DNA of 64,000 bases from Panaeolus papilionaceus. Lineage: Eukaryota > Basidiomycota > Agaricomycetes > Agaricales. The notes below the pieces were generated by a model. It had not been told where the DNA came from. It was given only the letters and a program-made list of their open reading frames with translations, and ran no database searches. The stretch is from NCBI GenBank assembly GCA_015501605.1, contig JADNRZ010000026.1:62001-126000 (forward strand), read 5' to 3'. Below, in pieces: positions 12,711 to 24,672 of the stretch; position 1 is the stretch's first letter, and the number at the start of each line of letters is the position of its first letter. Position numbers and translations under genes: made by a program.

Positions 12711-13486
12711 ATGGCGGCTTTTATCGAAAGGGGGATGATTCAAGATTCAGTGATTACCCAGCACAATCACTACAGTGGAACCAATGGTGCGCGTGTATGT
12801 TAACTACACACCCCTCCTCATCTAACTTTCTGGTGCAGTGATGGAGATACTCAGTAAACATATCACACCAGGCGCCTTATACGACTCGGACGAGCAGTGC
12901 AACGAGCCAAAGGTGCCTGATCAAGCTCAAAACCTGGTCGTGAGCGACCTCGTGGCATGGGCTTCAAGTCCTCTCTCATTGCAAAATGCAATCAAATTCG
13001 TCTTTGGACCAGCAGGAAGCGGCAAATCGACGATGGCACGGGCGTTGTGCGAGCGCTTGGAGAAGAAGGAGCTTCTGGCGGCCAATTTCTTTTTCAAATG
13101 GCCACATCCTGACTTAGGACGACGAGGATTGCTCATACCGACCATCACATATCAACTCTGTATGGCAATACCAGCCATGCAGCAGCACGTGGCGGGGTCG
13201 ATTCAGCACGACCCAGCTGTTCTTCACCGCAATCTGGAAAAACAGCTCCGCCAGCTCATTATTCAGCCCTTTCTGAAACTCAAACAGCAAGAACTACCGC
13301 AGGGGCCTTTGGTCATTGTAATAGATGGTCTAGATCAATGCGACGATCAAACCATGCAGACGTATATCCTTCGTATTTTTAGGGATGCAGTACGCACTGC
13401 GGGATTACCTGTGCGGTTGTTGGTGTTCAGCCGGACCGTTCCATGCCTCATGGACGTTGTGGCAGGGATAGATGTTGTTGGTACTC
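12711..13486 (+). pseudogene. NACHT-domain (STAND NTPase) gene, copy A, cut by a Mutator-like element
   Basis: A fungal NLR-type P-loop NTPase fragment. Exon 1 is 12711-12786 (MAAFIERGMIQDSVITQHNH), intron 12787-12838, exon 2 from 12839. Walker A is GPAGSGKST at 13007-13033 and Walker B LVIVIDGLDQC at about 13309-13341; a sensor-like LLVFSRTVP follows. The frame ends at the insertion at 13487 and resumes after 16205 for about 110 bp. Even without the insertion the unit stops at a poly-T tract, so the usual NACHT C-terminal half and any WD40 or ankyrin repeats are missing. In fungi such proteins act in non-self recognition; this copy is very unlikely to be functional. Confidence 0.85.
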
Positions 13487-16197
13487 TAGGGTTGCGGTTA
13501 AAACTCCGGCCGGTGCATGTAAGTAGTAGTAACTTACAGGTCCAAATTTTTGGTCGATGCATGTAAGGTATAAAATCGTGCAAATAAGTGATTTTTACCG
13601 GGTCGCACGTGGTCCAAAATGCACGTGATCTTCAAATCCTCCTCTTGATATTGACAAAAATTGTCAAAAATCTCGTTTTGGATGCAATTCTACTGCTAAG
13701 TAAGCTTATTGTGAATATCTCAGAGGCATAATAAAATATATTTGCCAAGTTTTGCGACCTTATAAGGTCTATAAATGAATAAACAGTAATACAAGCAAAA
13801 AAATACATCCATCAACACGGACAATTCTATTTGTGAACCCCATCAACCCTCTATGAACCCTCACCATCAGTTCATCATTCCGGACCAAGTTATCACGACC
13901 GGTATTGTATAATATTGAAATTAAAGAATTGAATAAAAATTGTATTACATAAATAATATCTGTCAGTGGTAAAGCCGCTCCGACAAAACGAAACTTGTCA
14001 GAGGTAAACCCAAAATGGTCGTCTTTGTTGTTTAACCACCAAGTCAACCTGGTCTACCGCGAACCCGTCTACCTTGCTTACCCTTCTCCATACCCTCTTT
14101 CCTCTTCGCCAATACACTCTATCAATGCATATTATATCATGCTTCATTCATCCTGAGTTCGCAGAGGGCATGTGAGACGGTTGTGACCTGTTTTGTTGCA
14201 GAGACCACAACTCCGAGACTTCCCTCCCTGTCCTAACGGGCCACTCTTCTTGGCTGAGCGATCCACCCCGGGGACGACCCTCAAGAGGACCAGTGATTCG
14301 GCTGGTACGTGAACGGCCTTTTTTGGACTTGACTGCGGGATCATGGATTGAAAACTCATCGTCTTCGAGGTTCATTTCACGTCTATGGGTTATAAGGTAT
14401 GTCAAATGCTCTCAATCTCGGTCCTCCACCACTTACCTGATGTCATCTAACTTCTCTTTCAGCAAGTCAAGGTCTGCTTTCGTTTGGATGCCGGACATGG
14501 TGGATTTGAGGGGACCTTGTATCTCATGATACACTGTTCTTGCATCAAGCGTTTGCGTATCGGATTTAGACAGTTGGGATCGGACTTCCAAGGGATTAGA
14601 TGTCGAGGTGGCAACCTTAACAATGCTCGTTTGTGCACGTTGCTCTGGAGCATGTAGAGGATGTTCCAGTTGAACAGGGTGAATTGTGTCGGGGTCAATG
14701 GTATTATCCTTATACCACCTATTTTTTTTTATGTTTGCTCACTGCTTTTATAGTAGATTAGGTTACATACCTTGGATGAATAAACCCAATTTTAAACTTG
14801 ACCATATGGACCTTGAGCATGACCTGGAAAAAATGCCAACATGGAATTCCTGCATTGGAGTCCATACAGCAATTGCAAACATAGTTTCCGTTCTCAAGGA
14901 TCACAAGGATGTGAAATGTAGTAGTGCTGATACACTGAACCCAATACAGATTGCGCACTTTTTGTTCACCTGAAAGAATCAGGCGAAGAAGCCACTTCGT
15001 TGATATGTAAGCATTGTCGTTTGTGAAGTGATTGATCGTTTGCTATATTTCTGGATTAATCATCACGACAGTGCTGTAGATTGTCTGACTTACCATTTCT
15101 TCACCGACTTCCCACTTGAAGTCAACCTGTTTCTTCGTATGAACGGCATACCCTGTCTGTCAAATTTGTGGTTAGTACATTCTTGCATACATCCCAGGGC
15201 TGAATATGCTTGGAGAGTCCCGTTTCGGGTGCTTTCTCAGTAAACATCTACTTTAGGAGAGAATTTGGAGGGGAAATCTTTGGAAGTTCGCCTGAGAGTT
15301 GAAACGAAGCTTCAAATGTGACATTTTCGAGGTGGTCCTGTGTGTACATTGCATGGGCAGGTGCTTCTATGTAGGCTAGATAGGCTGGATCCGACATGGT
15401 GGGACCTGATGGAAGAGTGAGGCCCGACACAAGGGATGAGAATAATTACAGTTTCAATAATAAGGAGGCTTCAGGTAGGGTGAATTTTGTGGAAGAAAAG
15501 GTTGGACTCGACTCGGGGACTGGGGCGGGTCAATTTTTTCTATACACACTGGCCAATGGGATTTTAGATAATTTATGTATTTTTGCTAAGTCTTAACTAC
15601 CGTTCAGGCCGTCCGCAGTTTTTCTAAACTGGCGTAATTCCGGCCGAAGAAAGTTTATCGAGGGTTCATAGAGGGTTGATGGGGTTCACAAATAGAATTG
15701 TCCCCATCAACACTGCACATTCTCTGGAATATCCTTGAATTGGACCTGACAACCAATCTATTTTAAATTTTCGGCATCCATTGCAAAAGTTGACATATTG
15801 ACAGTGGGGTAAGGCAAGTAAGTCTAGCAGATTTAGAATGAGCATTGAGCAGTGTAAAATTCAAAATTTTCAAATGCAAAACTTGGCTGATTCAGAGCCT
15901 GAGCTCACTTGCAAGGCACGCAATTTCCAGCTTGAGCAGACCAATCAGCATCCATCAGTCACCTTTTCAGCCTATATTGGATTATCGTTACTGACGAAAC
16001 ACTAGCTGACTGACACTGGCACACTGCATTGTTGGAAACAGTGTTTTTCAACTTGGGAGACCACAGAAGGGATTTTTGAATTTTTCACACTTATAAACTT
16101 GACAACCTCAGGCGGCTGCATGTAAGTAGTAATTAACAGTTATTTACATGTGTTATTAACAATTTGCATAAAACTTCGACTTTTAACCGCAACCCTA
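13487..16197 (-). mobile_element. Mutator-like (MULE) DNA transposon, degenerate, 2711 bp
   Basis: The ends are inverted: TAGGGTTGCGGTTAAAA at 13487 and its reverse complement ending at 16197. An exact 8-bp target duplication TGGTACTC flanks it (13479-13486 and 16198-16205), inside the NACHT reading frame; the uninterrupted site is visible in copies B and C. Subterminal inverted repeats include about 50 bp at 13810-13860 versus 15655-15705. The only coding remains are the C-terminal part of a MULE-type transposase on the minus strand. TSD length alone would also fit hAT, but the SWIM finger and zinc knuckle point to Mutator. Confidence 0.85.
14144..15135 (-). pseudogene. MULE transposase C-terminal remnant (SWIM finger and zinc knuckle)
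   Basis: The order along the minus strand is typical of MULE transposase C-termini. A stretch ending VDFKWEVGEEM is followed by an intron-like break, then ISTKWLLRLILSGEQ. Next is a SWIM-type zinc finger with the CxC...CxH pattern (YVCNC...GIPCWHFF), a linker, and a CCHC knuckle (CGLCNKTGHNRLTCP) just before the stop at 14144. The N-terminal DNA-binding region and the DDE catalytic core are not found upstream, so the copy is truncated and non-autonomous. Confidence 0.75.
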
Positions 16198-16325
16198 TGG
16201 TACTCGCTTTGTCGGTAGTAAACTTCAACTTGTGCATGATATGCCGATCTGGGATCACACTGCCACTTTCGTAACTCGTGACGCGGCAGTGTGGGTTACT
16301 TTTTTTTTTTTTCCCACAGCTGAAA

Positions 16326-17960
16326 AACACGCCCCCTATGTATACAAGATGATGAGCCTCTGCAAATATTTAATAGGGGCACTCGGAATGCGGATGGGAA
16401 ACGCTTAGTAAGCGAGTTGAAAACGACGAACGCAACGTCCTCTCAAGGTCGTTGGTTGTGTCCCAGACTCTCACGCAGAGGCACCCAAAAAGGGTAACTC
16501 GCGGGAGAGGATGGGGGACCGAGACTACATTCTCAGAAATTCTGTCCCTTTTCCTAAAATAGCAAACCTTATAAATAATAACGCACACGTGATTGCTTGC
16601 ATGTTTTTCTGTGAAGACCACTATATACCTGTTTCTGGCCCAGGCTCTGCAACTCTGGAAGCTCGCTCAACCTAACATCGTCTAGTATTTTAATCTTTCT
16701 GTTCAGGGTGCAACACCCGCTTCAGCATCCCACTCATCATCCCCTGCTCACCACTGCCATACCTCCACGCGATCAGCTTTGTGTCCAGCCGAAAATACGA
16801 GCTCTTTGTGCCAAGATTTGTTGAGTATGAGCACAAGTGCAGGGAGAAGGCCTTTAAGGTTAGCACGCATTGACCGATAATTATATTCTTCGCTGACTCT
16901 GTCCTCATGATACAGGTTCCGTTGGATTAATAGGCTTATAGCTGTTGTTATTTGAATAACTCGGGCCTGCGCTCGCGTTGGCTGTACTCATTCTGGCCTC
17001 CAACGACAATATATCTCCATGCAAGCAATTCGCGTTTTTCTTTTTGATGTCAGAGGTTTGCAGCGAAAACTTGAAGCTGAGCCCACATAAAGGATCTTAG
17101 GGTGAACACCTGAGGCTGAACGCGACGCCTTGCAGATCGGTGAGTTTTTTAGTTTGGAATTTCACCGTTCTAAGTACCAAAACTACCTTCTTCTTTGATT
17201 CAGGAACCTGAGTGCGATCCTTTGAACAGTCTTTATCCCATGATAAAGGCTAAAATGACGATGACGAAAATTCGTCTAACTGTTGGCGCTATTTGCTAAT
17301 GCAGTGCAAATAATGGAGCATGCTCATGAACAAGAAAGGCAAGTTGATCGCGAGTTCAATATCCAGAATTTCGACCGTGTAGGTTGGTCCCTTGCAAGGC
17401 CGTTCGTCACTCTACATATTCAAGACGTGCTAGAGACAGGGAAGAGGGTGCTACTGTCAGTCGATTTTTGTCCATTCATCGACTCTGTCTGATCCGGGAC
17501 TGACTATCATCTCCTGTAGTCACTATTTTTGTCGTCCCTGCACCTGTGATCATCGCAGTTGCTCTCGATCTTTGTTCTCGGTTCCCACTATGTCAACACC
17601 TTCATCATCCAAGGAACTAGTTCAAGAAAATCCCAGTAAACTCCACGACCATGACTGCGACGACTCCAGACGACGAAGTGTATGACGTCATTGACCTCCT
17701 ATCGCTCACTCCCTATTCACTATGATCGAACCCCAAATTTGAACAGGGAGTGGAGGGAGAATGACATCACGCTAGAATGTCTTATAAAACGGTGAGGAGA
17801 GTCGTTTTAAGAAGACTCAATATTGTTTCTAATTCCCGCTCTCACCCCTTCTTACCTACCAGACTTGTGCAAATATCCGAATCAGTTTTGACGAATATCC
17901 AATACCAATTTACTGAATTTCAATTAATTCCATACACCAATAATCTCAACAACAACGACA
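16326..17960. repeat. Unclassified repeat R, copy 1 (about 16640-17660), upstream of the HAM1-like gene
   Basis: About 16640-17660 is the inverse of 22926-23990 and of 37254-38318. A fragmentary frame on the plus strand (EHAHEQERQVDREFNI, then SLARPFVTLHIQDVLETGK) is shared with the other copies, where it is broken by frameshifts; I do not recognise it. Identity to the other two copies is visibly lower than between them, so this copy is older or diverged. The final 300 bases up to 17960 are the 5' region of the HAM1-like gene. Confidence 0.55.
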
Positions 17961-20900
17961 ATGTCTCTCCCACCTGCTCAGAAAGATATCAGCACCCACC
18001 CCGCTGCCAACACCGTCACCGTGCCTGTTGATAAACAGGCGAAGGAGGCTGATGTTCAGAGGAAGGTATGTCCTCAAACCATCCTAATATATCCTCATGG
18101 TCTCGTTATTAAACCTTAACGTTCCTTCAGATCAAACTCTACGGCGTTATTCAAGCCTTCCGCCAAGGCCGCGTTCCCTCCAACCAACAAATCGACGACG
18201 CCCTCTCATACGTCCTCTCTCATTCCCCCGTTGATGTCTCCTCGCTTTCACCCGAAGGCCAGAAGCTCATCCAGGATGTGAAGGATATCATTGGCACGAG
18301 TCGGACGATGATCCTAGAGAAGAACGCAGACGAGCTTTTCCAGAGCTTCATGTGGCATACGCGAAGCGTGGACACTAGTAGTGTCAAGGAACAGGATTTG
18401 GGCGAAGTTGTTCCTGTGGGCGGTGATAAGCTGAACCAAGACAAGGATCAGGGTATGTTTTCGCCTTTCTTAACTAGTGTTTGGCTGTGATAATTGACTA
18501 AAACTTCTCGGGTAGCTGTGAAGCATCTCAGGACGCTGCTCAACCTCATCCTCACCAACTCTGAAGTCCGCAAACTCCTCTCGGATTTCTCCGTCATCGG
18601 ACGCGACCTCCTTTCCATTTCCGCATCCAAGGCTGCAGGCAACATTGCCCCACCACAAGACCGACTCCAACAGGTCGACCAATCCGCCCCCAACGACCAA
18701 TTCATCACCGAGGGCGGGCGAGTCGCTGGGCCCAATGACACTCCAGTATTGGAGGGCCAGGTGCCGTTGACGGGAAAGCAATTCAGACACCACCCGCACG
18801 AAGACGACGCGTATATCCTTAACGAGGACGGAACGAGGAAGCCTGTGGGTGAGGCGCGGAGGGAGGCGCAGGGGACTGTGCAGCAGGGCATGGAGATGTA
18901 CCAAGGCGCGAAGCAGGAGGCTGTGAACCAGGGTGTGGATGCGATGAAGCGGCCGGAGAAGAGGGAGGAGGTGATGGGAGTGGCGAGGGAGAAGAAGGAC
19001 CAGGTGGCGAGTGAGGCGAGGGAGAGGGCGGATGAGGTTAACGATATGAACCCTGAGGAGAGGCAGGAGAAGAAGGGGGGTGTGATGGGGAAGATGCGAC
19101 AGATGAGGGTATGTTTTTTCCCCTTGAATTTTGTTTTAGAGATTATATTGCTGACGCCGGTGATAGGATGGTATCAGTGATATGATTCCTCAGCAACATA
19201 AGGATATGGTCCACGATAATGCGAAGGATTACCATGATAGGAGCAAGAGATTCCTGAGCGAGGACTATTTCCCTCCAGAGAGGAGAGACCAGTTTATCTT
19301 CAGGTTCAAGAAGGTATGCTTATGTTGCCATTTTTGTCTGCTTTTGCTCTGGCGGATCGTCGCGTTTGTCCGCTTTTCGGTGGTTTAGAGTTGACGATCA
19401 CACCTATTTTGTGGAGTGACTTCAGGGGCCTGTTGACGGCGTGACATCACCCGCCCCAACACCACCCACACCTGATGTGCATCTGCACTAGCAGCGTCAT
19501 CAATCTATTTTCATCTTTCTGACTTCCCCTCCTCTCGCCTTTTTCCGTCGCTAACATCCCTCTTCTCCCCAGGTCGTCCTTGAATGCCAAAAACACGACG
19601 ATTATCAACAATCTATCACCTGGTTGCTCGATGCATTTGAAGAGTACCTCATGCATGGACGTGACGTGGCGCAGAAGGGACCTGATCTCGCCCAGCAACA
19701 TGCAAAGGTGCGATCTGCATTTTTTCCACATCATATCTTTGGACTAACGTAGACTGTTTTTAGCAATCCCAACTTGACCTCTGCATCGCCGAGTTGAGGA
19801 CCCTTCTTGAGAGGTTTGCTAATGGCCAGTCTATGGATATTATCTTCAGCGCCATCGGTGCTCTCGCCGATGATACCAAACGCGACGAGGCTCTGAAGGA
19901 GTGGTTTAAGGCTATCAACCTTTATATCCGCAAGGTGCGTTACTGGGCATCGTCTCAAATGTTGAATGATGACGATGCTAATGTGTGTGATGACAGGTCC
20001 TCCTTGAGCCAGGATATATCCTTGAACCTGACTGCGACAATCATGGTAATAGGCTCAGGGAGCTTGGCCGCGAGTTTTACGACGTCAAGTATCGCAACCA
20101 TTTCGATAATTTGTTTGAGAGTGTGGGTACTTGGTTCAAGGCTATGGGCGATGATCCTGTATGTTTCTTCTTCTTTTCACATTTTTGGAGGCAAAAAACT
20201 AACGCGAATGCGCGTAGATCAACAAGCAATTTGGTGAAGACTGGGCGAGACTTACCAAGGATCTTCTGTTTGATCAAGAGGGATCCCTCAAGTTCAAGCC
20301 TGAGCTGTGGAACGATATCAGGAAGGTCATCCTCCCTACCCTCATCGAAGAGGTACGTCGCTTTATGCTCTATCATGCTCTCTCTGTATCAAGATCTAAA
20401 TATGGTTTTGACAGATCGGATACATCCCCATTCCTCGCGTCGAGTACACCGACGACTCTTTGGATCTCGTCGTCGAGAACCTCGTCCTCCAAGGCCGCAA
20501 CCTCTTCCCCAACATTGTGTCCTTTGAGGTGAACAATTACGTCAAATTCTCGCCTTATAATGCCATTACAGGTGCCGTTCCCTGCTATTTAATTTCTACT
20601 ACTGTTCATCTTCTGACGTTTAATACCTACAGACGATCACAAGCATAGCATGATGCTCAGGTTGGAGCATATGCAAGCTGATATGCGCGACGTCGCCTTC
20701 TATTACCACAAGAAGACGGGTCTGCCTAAGATGAAGGACAGCGGTATTGCGGATGTCATCGTCGGTGGAAGTGGAATCAGCGTATGTGTCCTATTTTCCT
20801 TTCATCTTGCATATTTTCCTAACGTCTACCTTTCTTTACCTTTTTATAGGCCACCGTTAAGCTCGCCTCCGTCAAACACGACAAGTCCTCCGTATTCCGC

Positions 20901-21598
20901 GTCCAGACTGTGGATGTCAAAGTCGACTCGCTCAAGTTCTCCATCCGCGACTCCAAGCACGATTTCTTGTACAAGACGCTCAAGCCGCTCGCTACTGGCC
21001 TCGTTAAGAAGCAGATCCAGAAGGCCGTCCAGGATGCGTTGAGGACGGGTCTGGAGTACATTGATGGACAGCTTGTTGGTGTCCGCGACAGGATGGCTGA
21101 GGCGAAGAAGAATGATGGGGATAATAGGGTTAATGCTTTGAAGGAGGTATGTCACCTTTCTTTTTTATTTGGGTCTTTGGGAGGTTGTTTATTCTGCGGG
21201 ATGCTGATGCTATGACGTGATTCAGATCTTCCATCAGAAGAAGGACGAGGCTGCGTCGCTCAAGACCAACGAGTCGCGCTCTCAATTCAAGATTGTAAAC
21301 GACAAGAGAGATTCCATCCTGCGTAGTCATGGTCACCCCGCTGGATGGGTGAACAGGACTGAGGAGAAGAAGGAGGCGGCGGTGAAGGGTGACGAGTGGA
21401 GGAGTGAAGCGTGAGTGATCTATTTTGATCTTTTGAGGTTTGTTGAAACCCTTGCTGATGATAATGTGGCTTTGTAGATTCAGTATCGTTGGTGACCACA
21501 AGCATGGTCATGCCTCCAAGACTGCTCAACCTGCGACGACGGCGGGGGGTACGACAGGTGCTCAGCCTAATGTGACGAAGGCGACGGCTTACAATTAA
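17961..21598 (+). CDS. HAM1-like family protein, full-length copy (about 893 aa, 13 exons)
   Basis: A large fungal protein of the HAM1-like N-/C-terminal domain families (as I recall, Pfam PF19343 and PF14613); the C-terminal part is thought to adopt a lipid-binding TULIP-like fold, but function is unproven. The start is MSLPPAQKDISTHPAANTV. Exons 1-4: 17961-18065, 18131-18452, 18516-19108, 19167-19313 (389 codons), then nine exons from 19573 to 21598 (504 codons). N-terminal regions are helical (IKLYGVIQAFRQGRVP); residues about 290-350 are charged and low complexity (REKKDQVASEAREREADEV-like). The C-terminal core carries LDLVVENLVLQGRNLFPNIV and DSGIADVIVGGSGIS. It ends in a Thr/Ala/Gly-rich tail. 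Two 5'-truncated paralogs lie at 33862 and 50679. A dsRNA-binding-type gene follows 0.5 kb downstream in all three copies. Confidence 0.8.
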
Positions 21599-22093
21599 AG
21601 TGTGCTGAATCTTTGACGATCATGACGAGACGTTTTTTTGATACGTTTTGGATTTGTAATATAAATATGCCCCTATTCCCTTCCCTCCTCTTCCTCACTC
21701 GTTGACTTATCCATGCCTTTTCATTCATCATCCATTCTTTCTTTGACCCGCGTTTTACGTTTAATGATCTTACGATTCCCTCCCCTTTTAGTTTCAAGTT
21801 AATGCAGTGGACTTGTACAATAAAATGAAATGGCTGCGTCTTGTACTCTCGTTTAAAATGTTTTTTTGTTCGATGAAAGGATTTTGTTATTTTATGGTAC
21901 GATTTATGCAAGAAGGGAGCTTGGTCTTCATAAGCGGTCTCCAAGTAAATTTCGCAAACGCCTTTCTTGTTGTATGGATATGACTTGAACTGCAATGGAG
22001 GCTGACGCTGCCACGACACCCATGAGGGCATGTCTTTTCAACGTGACGTATTGAATTAGCTTTCCAATTTGGAAAGTATAGCTCCCTGCCACG

Positions 22094-22424
22094 ATGCTAC
22101 AACTTCCTACTCCCAGTCATATCATGAATCCGTTCCACAGGTTGAACGCCTACGCTCAAAGTTCTCAACAAGACATACACACAGTTACTGAAAGAAGGCC
22201 CAGCCCCGCGAACATGCCACTTTGGGTTGCTATTTTAACTAGTGCGTATATCGCTCGCTTATCTATCTCATGCGTCGTCGTATCCAGGGTTGACATACTA
22301 TCATTGTGTATGACTTTCAGTTGATGGAATCACCTACGAAGCCGTCGGACCAAACATCAGAGAAGCCAAGAACCATGCCGCCCTTTTGGCGCTACAGGAT
22401 CTCGGTGTCAATACTACTACATGA
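22094..22424 (+). CDS. Stand-alone dsRNA-binding-motif protein, copy 1 (two exons)
   Basis: Exons 22094-22241 and 22321-22424 (intron 79 bp, GTGCGT...TTTCAG), about 83 aa. The whole protein looks like one dsRBM fold: helix 1 NPFHRLNAYAQSS, a strand region with PLWVAILTIDGITYEA, then GPNIREAKNHAALLALQDL, which matches the family's C-terminal G-x-x-KKEAKNxAAxxAL signature. The basic KK pair that contacts RNA is weak here (IREAK). It lies about 500 bp after the HAM1-like gene on the same strand, as in the other two modules. A role in binding structured RNA is inferred from the fold only. Confidence 0.7.
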
Positions 22425-22925
22425 CGCCCATCTCGACATGAAGTCGTAGTGTGTCCGATGAAGGAGATCATCATGAGGAGGGTAGGGATGATTGAAAGAT
22501 AAAACATTTGTATCGTTTTGTGAAGATAATGTCTAAATGGTGTCGAATTGCTGAGTGCATGGTACGAAATTCTATTGATTTATGAAAATATTCCACGACA
22601 TTCCGATCCTTTTGTAAATGATGATACAGTCCTCCATACGAGAATTTTTATTCCAATACTTGGCCGTTAGAATGAGAATCCTGGCAGTGCTATTCTGAGC
22701 ATAGAGAGTCACGATCTTGATTCGCCACAGGCCGCAGGTTCAAGACTTGCAACTTAAAGCATCGTCACCGGATAAAAGAATCGCATTCGCTAGTCTATTA
22801 CAGCAGTAACAGCATTTACAATAAATACTGAAGATATATCCGGTACACATGTCCCAAGAAACATCGCCATCGCGTCAGGGTCAATGAGTCGACTTGGCGT
22901 TGGTCTATTGTCTTATTTTCAGGGA
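22425..22925 (-). repeat. Remnant of MFS gene 3' flank
   Basis: This matches the sequence beyond the stop of the MFS genes (10740 on + and 53962 on -), including CAGCAGTAACAGCATT and a GTCGAC motif near 22891. The MFS coding region that should follow is absent; the sequence switches to repeat R at about 22926. No gene remains. Confidence 0.6.
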
Positions 22926-24180
22926 GTTGTTGCAGTCATGGTCGTGGAGTGTACTGAAATTTTCTTGAACTAGTGTCCAGGTATTGACACTAGTGGGAAC
23001 CGAGAAGAAAGATCAAAAGCAAGTGCGATGATCACAGTTGGAGGGACGAGAAAAATAGTGACTACAGGACATGATAGTCAGTCCCGGATCAGACAGAGTT
23101 GATGAACGGACAAAAATCGACTGACTGTAACACCCTTTTCTCTGTCTCTAGAACGTCTTGAATATGTAGAAGAGACGAACGGCTTTGCAAGGGACCACGC
23201 TACGCGATGGAATTGTTCGATATTGAACTCGCGATCAACTTGCCTTTCTTGTTCATGAGCATCCCTCACACGGCTCCATTATCTGCACTGCATTAGCCAA
23301 TAGCGCCAACATTTTGACGAATTTTCGTCATCGTCATTTTAGCCTTTATCATGCGATAAAGATTGTTCAAAGGGTCGCATCCAGGTTCCTGAATCAAAGA
23401 AGCAGATAGTTTCAGTACTTAGAAGTTAGAACGGTGAAAATCAAAACTAAATAACTCACTGATCTGCAATGCTGCAATGCGTCGCTTTCGGCCTCAGGTA
23501 TTCACCATAAGATCCTTCATGCGAGCTCAGGCAGGGAAAAACATACTTCTTCAAGTTGTCGTTGCAAACCTCTTACATCAAAAAGAAGAACGGGAAATGC
23601 CTGAGATATTTTGGTATTGGGGGCCAGAATGAGTACGGACACGAGTTATTCAAGTAAGAACAGCTATAAGCCTATTAATCCGACAGAACCTGCATTATGA
23701 AGACAGAACCAGCGAAGAATAGAAATATCGGATAATGCGTGCTGGCATTAAAGGCCTTCTACCTCCACTTGTGCTTGTACTCAACGAATCTTGGCACAAA
23801 AAGCTTGTATTTGTCGGCTGGACGGATGCAGAAGTCGATCGCATGAAGGTAGTTATAAATTTATGGCGGTGGCGGTGGGGAGCAGGGGATGATGAGCGGG
23901 ATGCTGAAGCGGGTGATGCACCCTGAACAGAAAGATTGGAACTAGACGGTGTTAGGTAGGATGTTGAGCGAGCTTCCAGAGTTGCAGAAACGCGCATACA
24001 GTAACATATTACATGAATGTCGGACTATGTACAGTAGGCTCGTGACCAGCTTGGATGCCATTTGTCTGTCGACAACTCCGACGATGCTGCAGTAAGTAAC
24101 ATCAAGTTATCAATTCCTATCCAATAACACAGATTAATTTATGTTAGGGCTGTGGTGTTTTGTTTGTACCGCTCCAAAAA

Positions 24181-24258
24181 GGTAGACTGGTGACGCAGTC
24201 CCTCACCCGAGGCATCAGCCTCCGTGAGGCCGGGTGAGGGGCCAGTCACAGGTCTACC
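24181..24258. repeat. 78-bp foldback (imperfect palindrome), copy 1
   Basis: Left arm GGTAGACTGGTGAC...CCTCACCCGAGGC, right arm GCCGGGTGAGGGGCCAGTCACAGGTCTACC. The arms pair over about 30 bases with a short GC-rich loop, suggesting a stable hairpin or a foldback/MITE relic. It is present unchanged at 38509-38586. Confidence 0.75.
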
Positions 24259-24330
24259 AAAAAGGGACGGTTACAGTGTCTCACCGTCATGTGACACACC
24301 CCCTACAACTTGACACAGTGAGGTAGAAAG

Positions 24331-24346
24331 CCTGCGCGCGCGCAGG
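24331..24346. repeat. Perfect 16-bp CG-rich palindrome
   Basis: CCTGCGCGCGCGCAGG is its own reverse complement and contains five CpG steps; it is preserved in the copy at 38658-38673, 150 bp from the foldback. Confidence 0.7.
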
Positions 24347-24672
24347 TATACGGGGACGCGCACTTGTTTTTATGCACGCGTCTTCATTAATACGTAGTAG
24401 CGCATGTATATACAAAGTCATGAAGCCAGAAGTTGTTTGTGTCGATTAATATACATGAATCAATGAAATTGGATTGTGTGAAAATGGCCCTCCACAAAAA
24501 TGTATTGGCCTACTGTGCAATAACACGCAAGTGCATGCATATGAAGCATGTACCAGATTTTTGAGGGTAAGTAGGGTTATACGTGACGCAAGATTGAGAG
24601 TGAAATAGTCATATTTGCAATGCCTAGAGCTATTATAATACAAATATTCAATGATTAAAATTAGCTATAAAG

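Larger units (their letters stand above)
11346..16325 (+). repeat. NACHT repeat unit, copy A (interrupted by a transposon)
   Basis: Same unit as 31472-33777 and 39614-41914 but in the opposite orientation. Shared landmarks are the end AACTTGTTCTCGTCC, a middle tract TATTTTATCGGGGAGGGAAG, the NACHT reading frame, and the far end at a poly-T tract followed by CCCACAGCTGAAAA. The span is longer than the other copies only because of the 2711-bp insertion at 13487-16197. The 1.36 kb before the NACHT ATG holds no intact gene; a charged 65-codon frame at 12071-12268 is shared by all copies but is out of context. Confidence 0.75.
22926..24667 (-). repeat. Repeat R, copy 2, near-identical to 37254-38999
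   Basis: 1742 bp nearly identical to the later copy: only scattered single-base changes and one C-run length difference are visible. On the minus strand it keeps fragments such as RDAHEQERQVDREF and SLAKPFVSS, interrupted by stops and frameshifts. It contains the foldback at 24181-24258 and a CG palindrome. No functional gene is supported. Confidence 0.7.

Noticed and set aside
13479..16205. Assignment of the NACHT-interrupting transposon to hAT because of the 8-bp duplication and TAGGG end
   Set aside because: The only coding remains are a SWIM zinc finger and CCHC knuckle typical of Mutator-like transposase C-termini; no BED finger or hATC dimerisation region was seen.
24181..24258. CRISPR-like or rho-independent terminator interpretation of the hairpin
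   Set aside because: A eukaryotic context with a single hairpin per unit; no spacer array and no bacterial transcription signals.
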